From contig CAMLFP010000096.1 in the NCBI GenBank assembly GCA_946479335.1, positions 1 to 15,587 of the forward strand: a DNA stretch of 15,587 nucleotides, given 5' to 3'. A model generated the notes under the pieces. It was not told where the DNA came from. It saw nothing but the letters and a program-made list of their open reading frames with translations, and ran no database searches. The position numbers and the translations under genes are program-made. The stretch comes from an uncultured Archangium sp. (lineage in GTDB: Bacteria; Myxococcota; Myxococcia; Myxococcales; Myxococcaceae). Shown piece after piece: positions 6,907 through 15,585 of this stretch (its first letter is position 1; every line of letters starts with the position of its first letter).

Positions 6907-6939
6907 TTGCACAACCATCATTGCACAACTAGGGTTGTG
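6907..6939. promoter_or_regulatory. Probable MarR operator in the marR/SnoaL divergent gap
   Basis: TTGCACAAC occurs twice in direct orientation (6907-6915 and 6921-6929, 14-base period). The second CACAAC (6924-6929) forms a perfect inverted repeat with GTTGTG (6934-6939) across TAGG. The sites fill almost all of the 46 bp between the two start codons and overlap the AGGG Shine-Dalgarno-like bases (6931-6934) of the plus-strand gene. A TTGCAC (6907) with a weak TAGGGT hexamer 17 bases on could be the plus-strand promoter; that is a guess. Confidence 0.65.
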
Positions 6940-6942
6940 GAT

Positions 6943-7341
6943 ATGACCATCGACAATGTCGAGGTGGTGCGCAGGTATTTGCAGGCGCTCGAGCGGTTCG
7001 CGCCGCCCGAGGAGCTGCAGCGCTTCTTCGCGGAAGACGTGGTGATGACCGAGCTGCCGAACCTGTTGGTGCCAGCGGGGCAGGTGCGGCGGAAGGCGGC
7101 GTTGCTCGACGCGTCGACGAAGGCGCCGAAGGTGCTCTCTGCGCAGCGCTACGAGGTGCGCACGGTGCTGGCGCAGGGCGACACCGTGGCGGCCGACGTC
7201 GACTGGTCTGCGACGCTGCGCGTGCCGTTGGGGAAGAGCCCGGCCGGTGGCCAGCTCCACGCGCGCCTCGCGATGTTCCTGCGGCTCGACGAGGGGCGCA
7301 TCGTCGAGCAGACCAACTTCGACTGCTACCAGCCGTTCTGA
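6943..7341 (+). CDS. SnoaL/NTF2-like fold protein
   Basis: 132 residues from ATG 6943; an upstream in-frame Met at 6895 lies inside the divergent marR gene and operator and is unlikely to be used. The fold pattern is NTF2-like (SnoaL, ketosteroid-isomerase family): a long first helix NVEVVRRYLQALERF, FFAEDVVMTEL after it, then curved strands with YEVRTVLAQGDTVAADVDWSATL and MFLRLDEGRIVEQTNFDCYQPF at the end. These are small cone-shaped pocket proteins used as isomerases, cyclases or stress-linked binders; no substrate can be read. The Asp/His pair of SnoaL cyclases is not obvious. Its stop is one base from the convergent argG stop. It is probably the target of the neighbouring MarR regulator. 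Confidence 0.8.
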   Translation: MTIDNVEVVRRYLQALERFAPPEELQRFFAEDVVMTELPNLLVPAGQVRRKAALLDASTKAPKVLSAQRYEVRTVLAQGDTVAADVDWSATLRVPLGKSPAGGQLHARLAMFLRLDEGRIVEQTNFDCYQPF

Positions 7342-7342
7342 A

Positions 7343-8734
<1,392 letters not shown>

Positions 8735-8736
8735 TC

Positions 8737-8904
8737 ATGAGCGGCACCACTGAGTTGGATTCGTCGGCACCCCACGCCTTCAACGCCACGAGGGAAAACC
8801 TCGGCATGGCGGCGATGGGCGTCATCATCCTCGTGGTGTGGCTGCTGTTCCGCGTGTGGCTCAAGCCGAAGCCCGGCGCGAAGCCGGAAACGAAGCAGCC
8901 GTGA
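8737..8904 (+). CDS. Small single-span membrane protein
   Basis: 55 residues starting at ATG 8737, preceded by GGAGG at 8728-8732, which clearly decides this start over an upstream in-frame Met at 8683. The hydrophilic N-terminus (~1-22) is followed by one membrane helix (~23-43, rich in Val, Ile, Leu and Trp) and a short Lys/Pro-rich tail ending in KQP, so the tail is probably cytosolic. No family is recognised. Its stop overlaps the next gene's GTG start (GTGA at 8901-8904), so the two are translationally coupled and probably work together. Confidence 0.75.
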   Translation: MSGTTELDSSAPHAFNATRENLGMAAMGVIILVVWLLFRVWLKPKPGAKPETKQP

Positions 8905-9527
8905 AGCCGCTCAAGGTGTTGGCCACGCACGGCGAGTGGACGCTCCGCCAGCGCGACAACGAGTTCATGGTGCAGCGCAAGGGCGCCATCGTGTCGACCT
9001 CGCGCAACGACGGCCACGAGCTCGACCTGGTGCGGCTGGCGCTGGCGCGCATCTCGACCTCGACGCCGCGTATCCTCGTGGGGGGTCTGGGCTTCGGGCT
9101 GTTGCTGCGCGCGTTGCTCGACGACCTCGGCGACGGCGCGCAGGTGACGGTGCTCGAGCCCTCGGAGGCCGTGCGCGCGTGGAATGAAGGCCCGCTGGCG
9201 GCGCTCCACGATGACGCGGTTCATGACGCGCGCGTGCGCGTCGAGAGCGGTGACGCGTTGATTTTCCTCTCGAAACACCGGGCGAAGTTTGACGCGGTGT
9301 TGCTCGACATCGACGCAGGCCCGTTCGACGTCGACATCGACGACGACACCTCGCTGTACAGCATCGGCGGGTTCTCCTCGCTGCGCGCCTCGTTGGACAA
9401 GGGCGGCCGCCTCGCCATCGCGTCACGCACCACGCAGCCGGGCATCAACAAGCGGCTGCGCGAGTGCGGGTTTCAGGCGACGGCCGAGAAGGTGAACGAG
9501 CGCTTCATCTTCACCGGCGACGTGTGA
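8901..9527 (+). CDS. Spermidine-synthase-like class I methyltransferase-fold protein
   Basis: 208 residues, read from GTG 8901, which overlaps the stop of the small membrane gene. An upstream in-frame ATG (8838) would read through that gene's membrane segment in another frame and is unlikely. The Rossmann-like fold shows the nucleotide loop LVGGLGFG (59-66), an acidic residue at the end of the next strand in VTVLEPSE (E86), and FDAVLLDIDAGP (130-141) in the position where spermidine synthases place their catalytic/active-site Asp. LYSIGGFSSLRASLDKGGRLA follows, as in spermidine-synthase-like proteins of unknown substrate. True polyamine synthesis is uncertain: the length is short and the usual N-terminal beta domain is only partly present. 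It may be a SAM-dependent methyltransferase. It ends 7 bp from the convergent cytochrome lipoprotein gene. Confidence 0.75.
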   Translation: MKPLKVLATHGEWTLRQRDNEFMVQRKGAIVSTSRNDGHELDLVRLALARISTSTPRILVGGLGFGLLLRALLDDLGDGAQVTVLEPSEAVRAWNEGPLAALHDDAVHDARVRVESGDALIFLSKHRAKFDAVLLDIDAGPFDVDIDDDTSLYSIGGFSSLRASLDKGGRLAIASRTTQPGINKRLRECGFQATAEKVNERFIFTGDV

Positions 9528-9534
9528 CGGCGCT

Positions 9535-10803
9535 TCAGAGCCCGTTGAGGAACTCGACCACCGCGGCCGTCTCGTTCACCACGCGGCGGTTGATGCCCGG
9601 GTCGCGCTCCAGGTAGCTGAAGGCGTGCACGTTGAAGCCGTTGACCGTGGAGAAGGTCGGCGTCAACTCCTCCGGCAACACGCCCGCGTCGCCGACGGTG
9701 AAGGCGTTCGGGTCGGTGGCTTCGTCGAGCCCGTACTTCGCCTTCGCGATGAGCGCCGAGGTCGGGGTCGCGAAGTGACAGCTGGCGCAGTCGATGTTCT
9801 CGGGCGTGTAGCGGTTCGGGTGGTCGATGCGCACCAACGCGGCGAACGCGAGGTCGCGCGCGCCCGCGTCGAGCGTGCTGGCGGTCATCGTGCTGGTCAG
9901 CGGCGTGAAGTCGTCGGTGCGCGAGGGCGGCGGTGAGAGCAGCGCCTCCGGGTCGGTGACCGAGAAGCCGGAGAACAACGACTGCGTGGCGGTGCCCGCG
10001 GGCATCGAGGCGATGGTGACGGGCGTGAGCAGGTTGCCCGGCGAGACCTCGACGCCGGAGAAGTCCCACGCGAAGCCGACGGTGGTGGCGCTCAACTTCG
10101 TCACGCGCGTGAGGTTCTGCGCGCCGGCGTAGCGGAGGATCAACGCGCGCACGCCGTTCGCCATGGGGCCATCGAGGCCCTCCGAGACCATCACCGGGTG
10201 CGGCGCGAGCTTGCCGAGGCGCTGGCCCGGGGCGCGCGCTTCACGCAGCGTCGCCACCGCGTGCGCGAAGTCGAGCAGCTCCTCGCGGGTGAGCCGGTAG
10301 AAGACGTGGAGCGCCGAATCGAAGCCGGTGGCCTGACCGCTCGAGGTGCGGACCTCCTGCATGATCAGCCGCAGCTGATTCAGGCACGTCGCGGAGTGCG
10401 GGTCGGGGGCGATGTCTGCGAAGCACGGGTCGATGCGCACGGCGACGACGTGGAGGTCGGCGTAGGCGGTCTCACCGATGCCGCCCGGCGGCGGGTTGCC
10501 GGTGCTGCCGCTGAGGTGCCCGATGGAGTCGTAGAGCGAGGCGCCGAGCAGCACGCCGCGCGCGCCTGTCGCCGAGGCCTTGAGGCTGCTCGAGAGTTCG
10601 GCGGTCGAAGTCGCGAGCGGGAAGAGCACCGAGACGTCGTTGAGCTGGAGCATCCCGCCGTCCCAGACGCCGGCGTCGAAGTCTTGCCAGCCGCTGTCGG
10701 TGGGGCCTCCGTCGACCACGCCGCCATCGACGGGAACCGGCGCCGGGCCGCAGGCGGAGACCGTCACCAGCACCGCGACTGCGAACGTCGAGCTGAGTTT
10801 CAT
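9535..10803 (-). CDS. Predicted single-haem c-type cytochrome lipoprotein
   Basis: 422 residues from ATG 10803. A longer open frame continues upstream but carries no signal peptide before this Met, while MKLSSTFAVAVLVTVSAC fits a lipoprotein signal ending at Cys18. A Gly/Asp/Pro-rich linker follows, so export to the periplasm or outer membrane is expected. One haem motif CASCH is present (C339, C342, H343). No Met occurs after it, so the usual Met axial ligand is absent; His393 in NVHAFSY is a candidate. Two other Cys (in RIDPCFADI and SATCLNQL) may form a disulfide. The ~300 residues in front of the haem are not a family I can name. The C-terminal INRRVVNETAAVVEFLNGL looks like the conserved end of myxobacterial cytochrome lipoproteins. 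The role may be electron transfer, but no partner is visible nearby. Confidence 0.75.
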   Translation of the reverse strand: MKLSSTFAVAVLVTVSACGPAPVPVDGGVVDGGPTDSGWQDFDAGVWDGGMLQLNDVSVLFPLATSTAELSSSLKASATGARGVLLGASLYDSIGHLSGSTGNPPPGGIGETAYADLHVVAVRIDPCFADIAPDPHSATCLNQLRLIMQEVRTSSGQATGFDSALHVFYRLTREELLDFAHAVATLREARAPGQRLGKLAPHPVMVSEGLDGPMANGVRALILRYAGAQNLTRVTKLSATTVGFAWDFSGVEVSPGNLLTPVTIASMPAGTATQSLFSGFSVTDPEALLSPPPSRTDDFTPLTSTMTASTLDAGARDLAFAALVRIDHPNRYTPENIDCASCHFATPTSALIAKAKYGLDEATDPNAFTVGDAGVLPEELTPTFSTVNGFNVHAFSYLERDPGINRRVVNETAAVVEFLNGL

Positions 10804-11381
10804 CGAGCGGCGCTCATAGCGCGCCGGCGCGGGTTTCTCGAACGCAGCGCTCGGGGGGCAGCTCCAGCACGAACGAGCTGTCGGGGAACCTCGGCGCGTA
10901 CGTGAGGTGCTGACGTCAGAGGCTTTGATGGTGGCGCAGTGATCAGCAGGTGAGCGCACTGCAGGTCCTCGTGCAGGCCCTCGACCTCGTGGCGAATGTG
11001 GTCAGGCCATGGGTGCCCATTTTCAGAAATTCGAGCTCCCGCACCTCTCCCTGCCGCCCAACTGTTCGCTGGCGCCTCCGACGTGGATCGAGGTCGCTAC
11101 ACCACGAACCGTGAGTCGTCAGGTGGCGCGTGCGGCGCGTCGTCTCACGGAGGAAGCACCTGATGCAGATGGGTGATTCAACGGAGAGCCCATCGCGCCG
11201 CAACCCACGGCTGACTTCTCGAGGCACGGGGTGTCGCGAGCACGCTGAACCCCCAACGCTTGCCGCGTTCGCTGGAAGCCACGGGCACGCGTGCGACGGG
11301 CAGGGCGCTCGCCAGTCGTCGATGCGCCACCCTCCAAGACAGGAGCCGGTTCACGCCATACGCGCGTGGTAGACAGCGCGC
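10804..11381. other. Gene-poor 578-bp stretch with decayed coding traces
   Basis: No intact gene, tRNA or terminator was recognised here. The minus strand at ~10814-11015 holds two stretches that look like protein but lie in different frames. The first, upstream in the minus direction, includes RHEVEGLHEDLQC with almost only G or C in third positions. The second (10918-10814) includes FPDSSFVLELPPERC and ends in TGA at 10816. A frameshift near 10912-10925 would join them, which suggests the worn tail of a gene; its family is not recognised. A perfect TGACGTCA lies at 10911-10918. GCAGTG (10936-10941) faces CACTGC (10957-10962). Between 11016 and 11381 I see nothing convincing. Confidence 0.4.
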
Positions 11382-11846
11382 ATGGCCGACGAGTCGCAAG
11401 ACCAGGGCAGCGTGCGCTACCAGCGCGTCGTCGAGTGGCACGCGCAGAAGCTCCCGCGCGAGAAGATGGTCGAGCAGCTCAAGGCCGATGGCCTCGACGA
11501 CGAATCGGTCAACGTGTTGATCAACTCCGTGGCGGGCGCGCTCCCGCCGGAGCTGCCGGAGGCCGAGCTCACCCGCGGCACCAACGCGCTGGCGCCGAGC
11601 GCCTTCACGCTCAGCGACATCGGGCTCCAGGGCCACCCCAGCGTCGTCGGCATGTATTGGATGGGCTTTGGCGCGGCGATCCTCATCGCGCTCGCCATCG
11701 CCACCGCGCTCACCTTCGCGGGCATCGTGAACGTGCCCGACGCCGTGCAGTTCTACGCGCTGCGCGTCGGCGGGTTCGTTTCGATGTGCTTCATCGCGTG
11801 GGGCACTTTCCGCTGGTCGCAGGGCGTCACCATTCGCCGCCGCTGA
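11382..11846 (+). CDS. Hypothetical two-span membrane protein
   Basis: 154 residues. The first ~85 are soluble and helical: VVEWHAQKLPREKMVEQLKADGLDDESV reads like a small helix-turn-helix-shaped DNA- or protein-binding bundle of the kind found in myxobacterial hypotheticals, but nothing identifies it. Two membrane helices follow, ~91-115 (GMYWMGFGAAILIALAIA region) and ~123-142 (the FYALRVGGFVSMCFIAW stretch), ending in a basic RRR tail. Topology is probably N-in, C-in. No known family. It begins the right-hand plus-strand block, 19 bp before the FGGY kinase, and could be co-transcribed with it. No strong Shine-Dalgarno is seen. Confidence 0.7.
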   Translation: MADESQDQGSVRYQRVVEWHAQKLPREKMVEQLKADGLDDESVNVLINSVAGALPPELPEAELTRGTNALAPSAFTLSDIGLQGHPSVVGMYWMGFGAAILIALAIATALTFAGIVNVPDAVQFYALRVGGFVSMCFIAWGTFRWSQGVTIRRR

Positions 11847-11865
11847 CCTGCTAAGCGCGCGCTCC

Positions 11866-13419
11866 ATGGCTGGCACTGTCCTCGCGTTTGACCTGGGCAC
11901 CTCGGGCCTCAAGGCCGCGGTGCTCTCCGCCGAAGGTGCGCTGCTCGACTCCGAGGTGGTGCCGCTCGGCATCTCGCTGCTGCCCAACGGAGGCGTCGAG
12001 CAGCACCCGCACGACTGGTGGAAAGCGTGCCGCACCGCCGCGCACGCGCTGTGGGCGCGCGGCACCGTGAAGGCGGCCGACGTCGAGGGCATCGCGCTCT
12101 CGTCGCAGTGGGCGGGCACCGTGTGCCTCGACGCGAACGGCGCCGTGCTGCGCCCCGCCCTCATCTGGATGGACTCCCGCGGCCGCGAGGAGATTGCGCG
12201 CGTGTGCTCCGGCTTCCCCACGGTCGACGGGTACAACGTCTTCCGCGTACTCCGGTGGATCCAGAAGACCGGCGGCGTGCCGTCGCTCTCGGGCAAGGAC
12301 CCCGTCGCGCACATCATGTGGCTCAAGAAGCACGAGCGCGCCACGTACGACGCGTCGAAGGTCTTCCTCGAGCCGAAGGACTGGGTGAACTTCAAGTTGA
12401 CCGGCCGCGCGGTGGCGACCTTCGACTCCATCGTCGCGCACTGGCTCACCGACAACCGCGACATCAACGCGATTCGCTACGACGACGGGCTGCTCGACTG
12501 GTGCGGCGTCGACCGCGTGAAGCTGCCGGAGTTGGTGCCCTCCTCGTCGCTCATCGGCACGCTGACCAAAGACGCCGCTGACGAGCTCGGGCTCTCGACG
12601 AAGGTGCAGGTGGCCGCGGGCGGCGCCGACATGCACATGGCCGCCATCGGCGCGGGCACCGTCGACGACTACCGCGCGCACCTCTGCCTCGGCACCTCGT
12701 CGTGGCTGTTGGCGCACGTGCCGTTCAAGAAGTCAGACATCGCGCACAACATGGCCACGATTCCGTCGGCCATCCCCGGGCGGTACCTCTTCGCCAACGA
12801 GCAGGACACCGCGGCCGGCGGGCTCAAGCACGTCGTGGAGTCGCTGCTCCAGTGGACCGGCCCCGACGCCTTCACGCGCGGCTTCGCGTTGGCGGAGAAG
12901 GTTCCCGCGGGCGCGGGCGGGCTGTTGTTCCTCCCGTGGCTGCATGGCGAGCGTTCACCCGTCGATGACTCGCGCGTGCGCGGCGGCTTCGCGAACCTGT
13001 CGCTCAAGCACGACGCGGGGCACCTGTTCCGCGCGGTGCTGGAGGGCGTGGCGTTGAACACGCGTTGGCTGCAGACGCACCTCGAGCCCAACCTCGGCCG
13101 CGCGTTGGAAGACGTGACGGTGGTGGGCGGCGGCGCGCGCTCTGATTTGTGGTGTCAGCTTCACGCCGATGTCCTGCAGCGGCCGGTGCGCCAGGTCGAA
13201 GCACCGCAGTCGGCCAACGCACGCGGCGCGGGCCTGCAGGCGCTCGTCGCCATGGGGCGCATGAAGTGGAGCGACGTGCCCAACGCCGTGCCCATCGCGC
13301 GCACGTACCAACCGAACGCGCAGCACAAGGCGCTGTACGACGAGCGCTTCGAGCAGTTCCTCCTCGAGTTCAAGCACCGCCGCGCGATGAGCCGCCGCTT
13401 CGCCTCGGCAGAATCCTGA
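11866..13419 (+). CDS. FGGY-family carbohydrate kinase, xylulokinase-like
   Basis: 517 residues, the family's full length. It is expected to phosphorylate a sugar or polyol with ATP in the cytosol. The N-terminal half has DLGTSGLKAA (9-18, phosphate loop), SSQWAGTVCLD and WMDSRG as in xylulokinases, and the catalytic-base Asp in GGADMHMAAIGAG (D255). LGTSSWL provides the second phosphate loop, and GGGARSDLWCQLHADVLQRP matches the FGGY C-terminal signature. The substrate cannot be fixed: xylulokinase (xylB-like) fits best, but gluconate, glycerol or ribulose kinases share these marks, and no xylose isomerase or transporter is next to it. It is followed 66 bp later by the sphingosine-1-phosphate lyase homologue on the same strand. 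A lipid-kinase role would be unexpected for this fold. Confidence 0.9.
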   Translation: MAGTVLAFDLGTSGLKAAVLSAEGALLDSEVVPLGISLLPNGGVEQHPHDWWKACRTAAHALWARGTVKAADVEGIALSSQWAGTVCLDANGAVLRPALIWMDSRGREEIARVCSGFPTVDGYNVFRVLRWIQKTGGVPSLSGKDPVAHIMWLKKHERATYDASKVFLEPKDWVNFKLTGRAVATFDSIVAHWLTDNRDINAIRYDDGLLDWCGVDRVKLPELVPSSSLIGTLTKDAADELGLSTKVQVAAGGADMHMAAIGAGTVDDYRAHLCLGTSSWLLAHVPFKKSDIAHNMATIPSAIPGRYLFANEQDTAAGGLKHVVESLLQWTGPDAFTRGFALAEKVPAGAGGLLFLPWLHGERSPVDDSRVRGGFANLSLKHDAGHLFRAVLEGVALNTRWLQTHLEPNLGRALEDVTVVGGGARSDLWCQLHADVLQRPVRQVEAPQSANARGAGLQALVAMGRMKWSDVPNAVPIARTYQPNAQHKALYDERFEQFLLEFKHRRAMSRRFASAES

Positions 13420-13485
13420 ACGGCGCCTCGGGTTCGTTCACGGAAGTCTGCGGCGCCCGCGGTCGCCTGCTATTGACGCGCCGCC

Positions 13486-15000
13486 ATGGAAATCCCCAAG
13501 TCGGCGCAGGCTGTGTTGTCGCGGATGCCTCCCTCGCTGGTGAAGCAGCTGGAGCGCGTGTTGGAGAAGCTGCCGGTCGTCGGCGGCATGGTGCGCGAGG
13601 AGAAGCGCAAGGTCGCCGAGTCGCTCAAGGAGTCGGTGCGCAAACACCGCCCCACGGAGCTGGCCTTCGACACGCTCCCGAAGAAGGGCCACTCGACTGA
13701 AGAGCTGCTCTCGACGCTCAAGGAGCTCTCGTCACGCGAGGCGCCGATGTGGCGCGACGGGCGCGTGTCGGGCGGCGTGTACCACGGTGATGCGAAGCAC
13801 CTCGACTTCCTCAACCAGGTGTACGCGCTGTACTCGCAGGCCAACCCGCTGCACGCCGACGTGTGGCCGTCGGTGGCGCGCTTCGAGGCCGACATCGTCA
13901 ACTTCGCCTCGCGGTTGATGGGCGGCGACCCGAAGGCCGATGACGAGCACGCGGTGGTGGGCGTGCTGTCGTCGGGCGGCACCGAGAGCATCATGCTGGC
14001 GATGAAGGCCTACCGTGACTGGGGCTTCTCGCGCGGCATCAAGCACGGGAACATCGTCGCGCCGTATTCAGCGCACCCGGCCTTCGACAAGGCCGCGCAC
14101 ACGCTGGGGCTGCAGATGATCCGCGTGCCGGTGCGTGAAGACGGCACCGCCGACGTGGAGAAGATGAAGGCCGCGGTGAACGGCGCGACGGTGGTGATGA
14201 TTGGCTCGGCGGTGTCGTTCCCCCACGGCGTCATCGACGACATCGAGGCGCTGTCGAACTTCGCGAAGCGCGAGGGCATTGGCTTCCACACCGACGCGTG
14301 CCTGGGCGGCTTCATCCTCGCGTTCGCGAACGCCGCGGGCTTCCCCGTGCCGCGCTTCGACTTCTCGCTGCCGGGCGTGACCTCGATGTCGGCCGACACG
14401 CACAAGTTCGGCTACGCGGCGAAGGGCACCTCGGTGGTGCTGTACCGGAGCCGCGCGCTGCGCCGCTTCCAGTACTTCATCTCTCCCGACTGGAGCGGCG
14501 GCCTGTACGCGACGCCGGGCTTCGCCGGCAGCCGCCCGGGCGCGCTCATCGCGCAGGCGTGGGCGACGATGATGGCCATGGGCCACGAGGGCTACGTCGA
14601 CGCCACGCGACGCGTGCTGGAGACCGGCCGCGCGATTCGTGAAGGCATCGGCCGCATCGATGGGCTGCGCGTCATCGGCAACCCGCTGTGGGTCATCGCG
14701 TTTACGAGCGACTCCGTCGACGTGTACCGGGTGCTCGATGAGATGACGAAGCGCGGCTGGAGCTTGAACGGCCTGCAGAAGCCCGCGGCGGTGCACCTGT
14801 GCGTGACGCTGCGCCACGCGCAGCCGGGCGTGGTCGAGAAGTTCCTGAGCGATTTGAAGGCCTCGACGGACGCGGTGCGCGGCACTCCGGCGACGGGCGA
14901 GGGCATGGCGCCGGTCTACGGGCTCGCGTCGTCGCTGCCGTTCAAGGGCCTCGTGGGCGACCTGATGGCCTCGTACATCGACGCGCTCTACGACGCGTAG
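13486..15000 (+). CDS. Sphingosine-1-phosphate lyase homologue (PLP-dependent)
   Basis: 504 residues. The family splits phosphorylated long-chain bases into phosphoethanolamine and a fatty aldehyde, the exit step of sphingolipid metabolism. Agreement with the animal enzyme is extensive: RVSGGVYHGD, NPLHADVWPSVARFEADIV, SSGGTESIMLAMKAYRDW, FPHGVIDDIE, HTDACLGGF (with the PLP-contacting D270), SADTHKFGYAAKGTSVVLY (Schiff-base K307), GGLYATPGFAGSRPG and the late GWSLNGLQKPAAVHLCVTL. The N-terminal LPVVGGMVREEKRK matches the animal linker, but the membrane anchor that precedes it in eukaryotes is missing, so this form is probably soluble or peripherally bound. The start is ATG 13486, chosen from the fit to family; no Shine-Dalgarno is seen. 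Related group II decarboxylases are the main alternative and are much less similar. The DUF2378 copy 2 gene begins 28 bp later. Confidence 0.92.
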   Translation: MEIPKSAQAVLSRMPPSLVKQLERVLEKLPVVGGMVREEKRKVAESLKESVRKHRPTELAFDTLPKKGHSTEELLSTLKELSSREAPMWRDGRVSGGVYHGDAKHLDFLNQVYALYSQANPLHADVWPSVARFEADIVNFASRLMGGDPKADDEHAVVGVLSSGGTESIMLAMKAYRDWGFSRGIKHGNIVAPYSAHPAFDKAAHTLGLQMIRVPVREDGTADVEKMKAAVNGATVVMIGSAVSFPHGVIDDIEALSNFAKREGIGFHTDACLGGFILAFANAAGFPVPRFDFSLPGVTSMSADTHKFGYAAKGTSVVLYRSRALRRFQYFISPDWSGGLYATPGFAGSRPGALIAQAWATMMAMGHEGYVDATRRVLETGRAIREGIGRIDGLRVIGNPLWVIAFTSDSVDVYRVLDEMTKRGWSLNGLQKPAAVHLCVTLRHAQPGVVEKFLSDLKASTDAVRGTPATGEGMAPVYGLASSLPFKGLVGDLMASYIDALYDA

Positions 15001-15027
15001 GCTGCGGAACTCCGGCGCCGGCGTGCC

Positions 15028-15585
15028 ATGGTCCGCGCCTTCATGGAGAAACTCTGGTTTCACGACGCGGTGGAGAGCCTCTTCTCGAAGGGCCTCAAGG
15101 AACGGGTGACTCCGGAGCTCAAGGCGCAGGTGCGGCCGTACGTCGACCTCGACCGCCCGCTGTTGCCCGCGTACTCCGCCGACGCCGTCGAGGCGTCACT
15201 GCGCATCGTCGGCGCGACGCTGTACCCGGAGCGCGCCGAGCACGAGCGACTCTTCGCGCTGGGCCCGTTTGCGTTCAGCGCCTTCAGCGAGACGATGATT
15301 GGCAAGGCGACCGTCTACGCGCTCAAGCTGGTGGGCCAGAAGCGCGGGCTTGACCGGCTCCAGCGCGGCATCCGCTCCGCGTGCAACTACGTCGACGGGC
15401 GCGTGGAGGTCACGGGTGAGAATACGCGCCGCATCGTGTTCACCGGCGCCGGGTCGCTGGCGCACTTCGTCGCCGGGCTGCATCGCGGCGTCACCGACCT
15501 CCTCGGCTTCCCCACCGACGCGGCGCACTGGCGCTACGAGGTGACGAGCGACGGCACGGTGCACATCGACCTCACGTTGTCGTGA
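15028..15585 (+). CDS. DUF2378 / TIGR02265 family protein (copy 2)
   Basis: 185 residues with no signal peptide or membrane span. It shares with copy 1 (2592-3161) the opening VESLFSKGL, a TPELKAQV segment, DLDRPLLPAY, a TLYPE turn, the ETMIGKATVYALKLVGQKRGLDRLQRG block and a closing three-strand pattern ending IDLTLS. The family is uncharacterised and expanded in myxobacteria. Copy 2 has ACNY where copy 1 has SNNNY. It starts 28 bp after the lyase stop on the same strand, so it is likely co-transcribed. The start could also be the internal Met at 15043, and neither has a clear Shine-Dalgarno. It ends two bases before the right window edge. Confidence 0.85.
   Translation: MVRAFMEKLWFHDAVESLFSKGLKERVTPELKAQVRPYVDLDRPLLPAYSADAVEASLRIVGATLYPERAEHERLFALGPFAFSAFSETMIGKATVYALKLVGQKRGLDRLQRGIRSACNYVDGRVEVTGENTRRIVFTGAGSLAHFVAGLHRGVTDLLGFPTDAAHWRYEVTSDGTVHIDLTLS

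Noticed and set aside
6897..6914. TTG start giving a longer MarR protein
   Set aside because: It would put the first codons inside the operator; ATG 6896 has AAGG at good spacing.
5574..6932. 452-codon plus-strand open frame
   Set aside because: Antisense to the GGDEF and MarR genes, whose motifs are intact; the translation is low-complexity Arg/Ala/Leu/Glu.
11178..12467. 429-codon minus-strand open frame
   Set aside because: Lies across the FGGY kinase and membrane protein in antisense; Ser/Arg/Ala-rich with no recognisable domain.
11866..13419. Sphingosine kinase role for the kinase next to the lyase
   Set aside because: Known sphingosine kinases are DAGK-fold; this is a clear FGGY sugar-kinase fold, so I kept a xylulokinase-like call.
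15012..15021. CCGGCGCCGG palindrome between the lyase and DUF2378 copy 2
   Set aside because: Ten all-GC bases in GC-rich DNA; expected many times by chance.
14068..15063. 331-codon minus-strand open frame
   Set aside because: Antisense shadow of the sphingosine-1-phosphate lyase; composition typical of such shadows.
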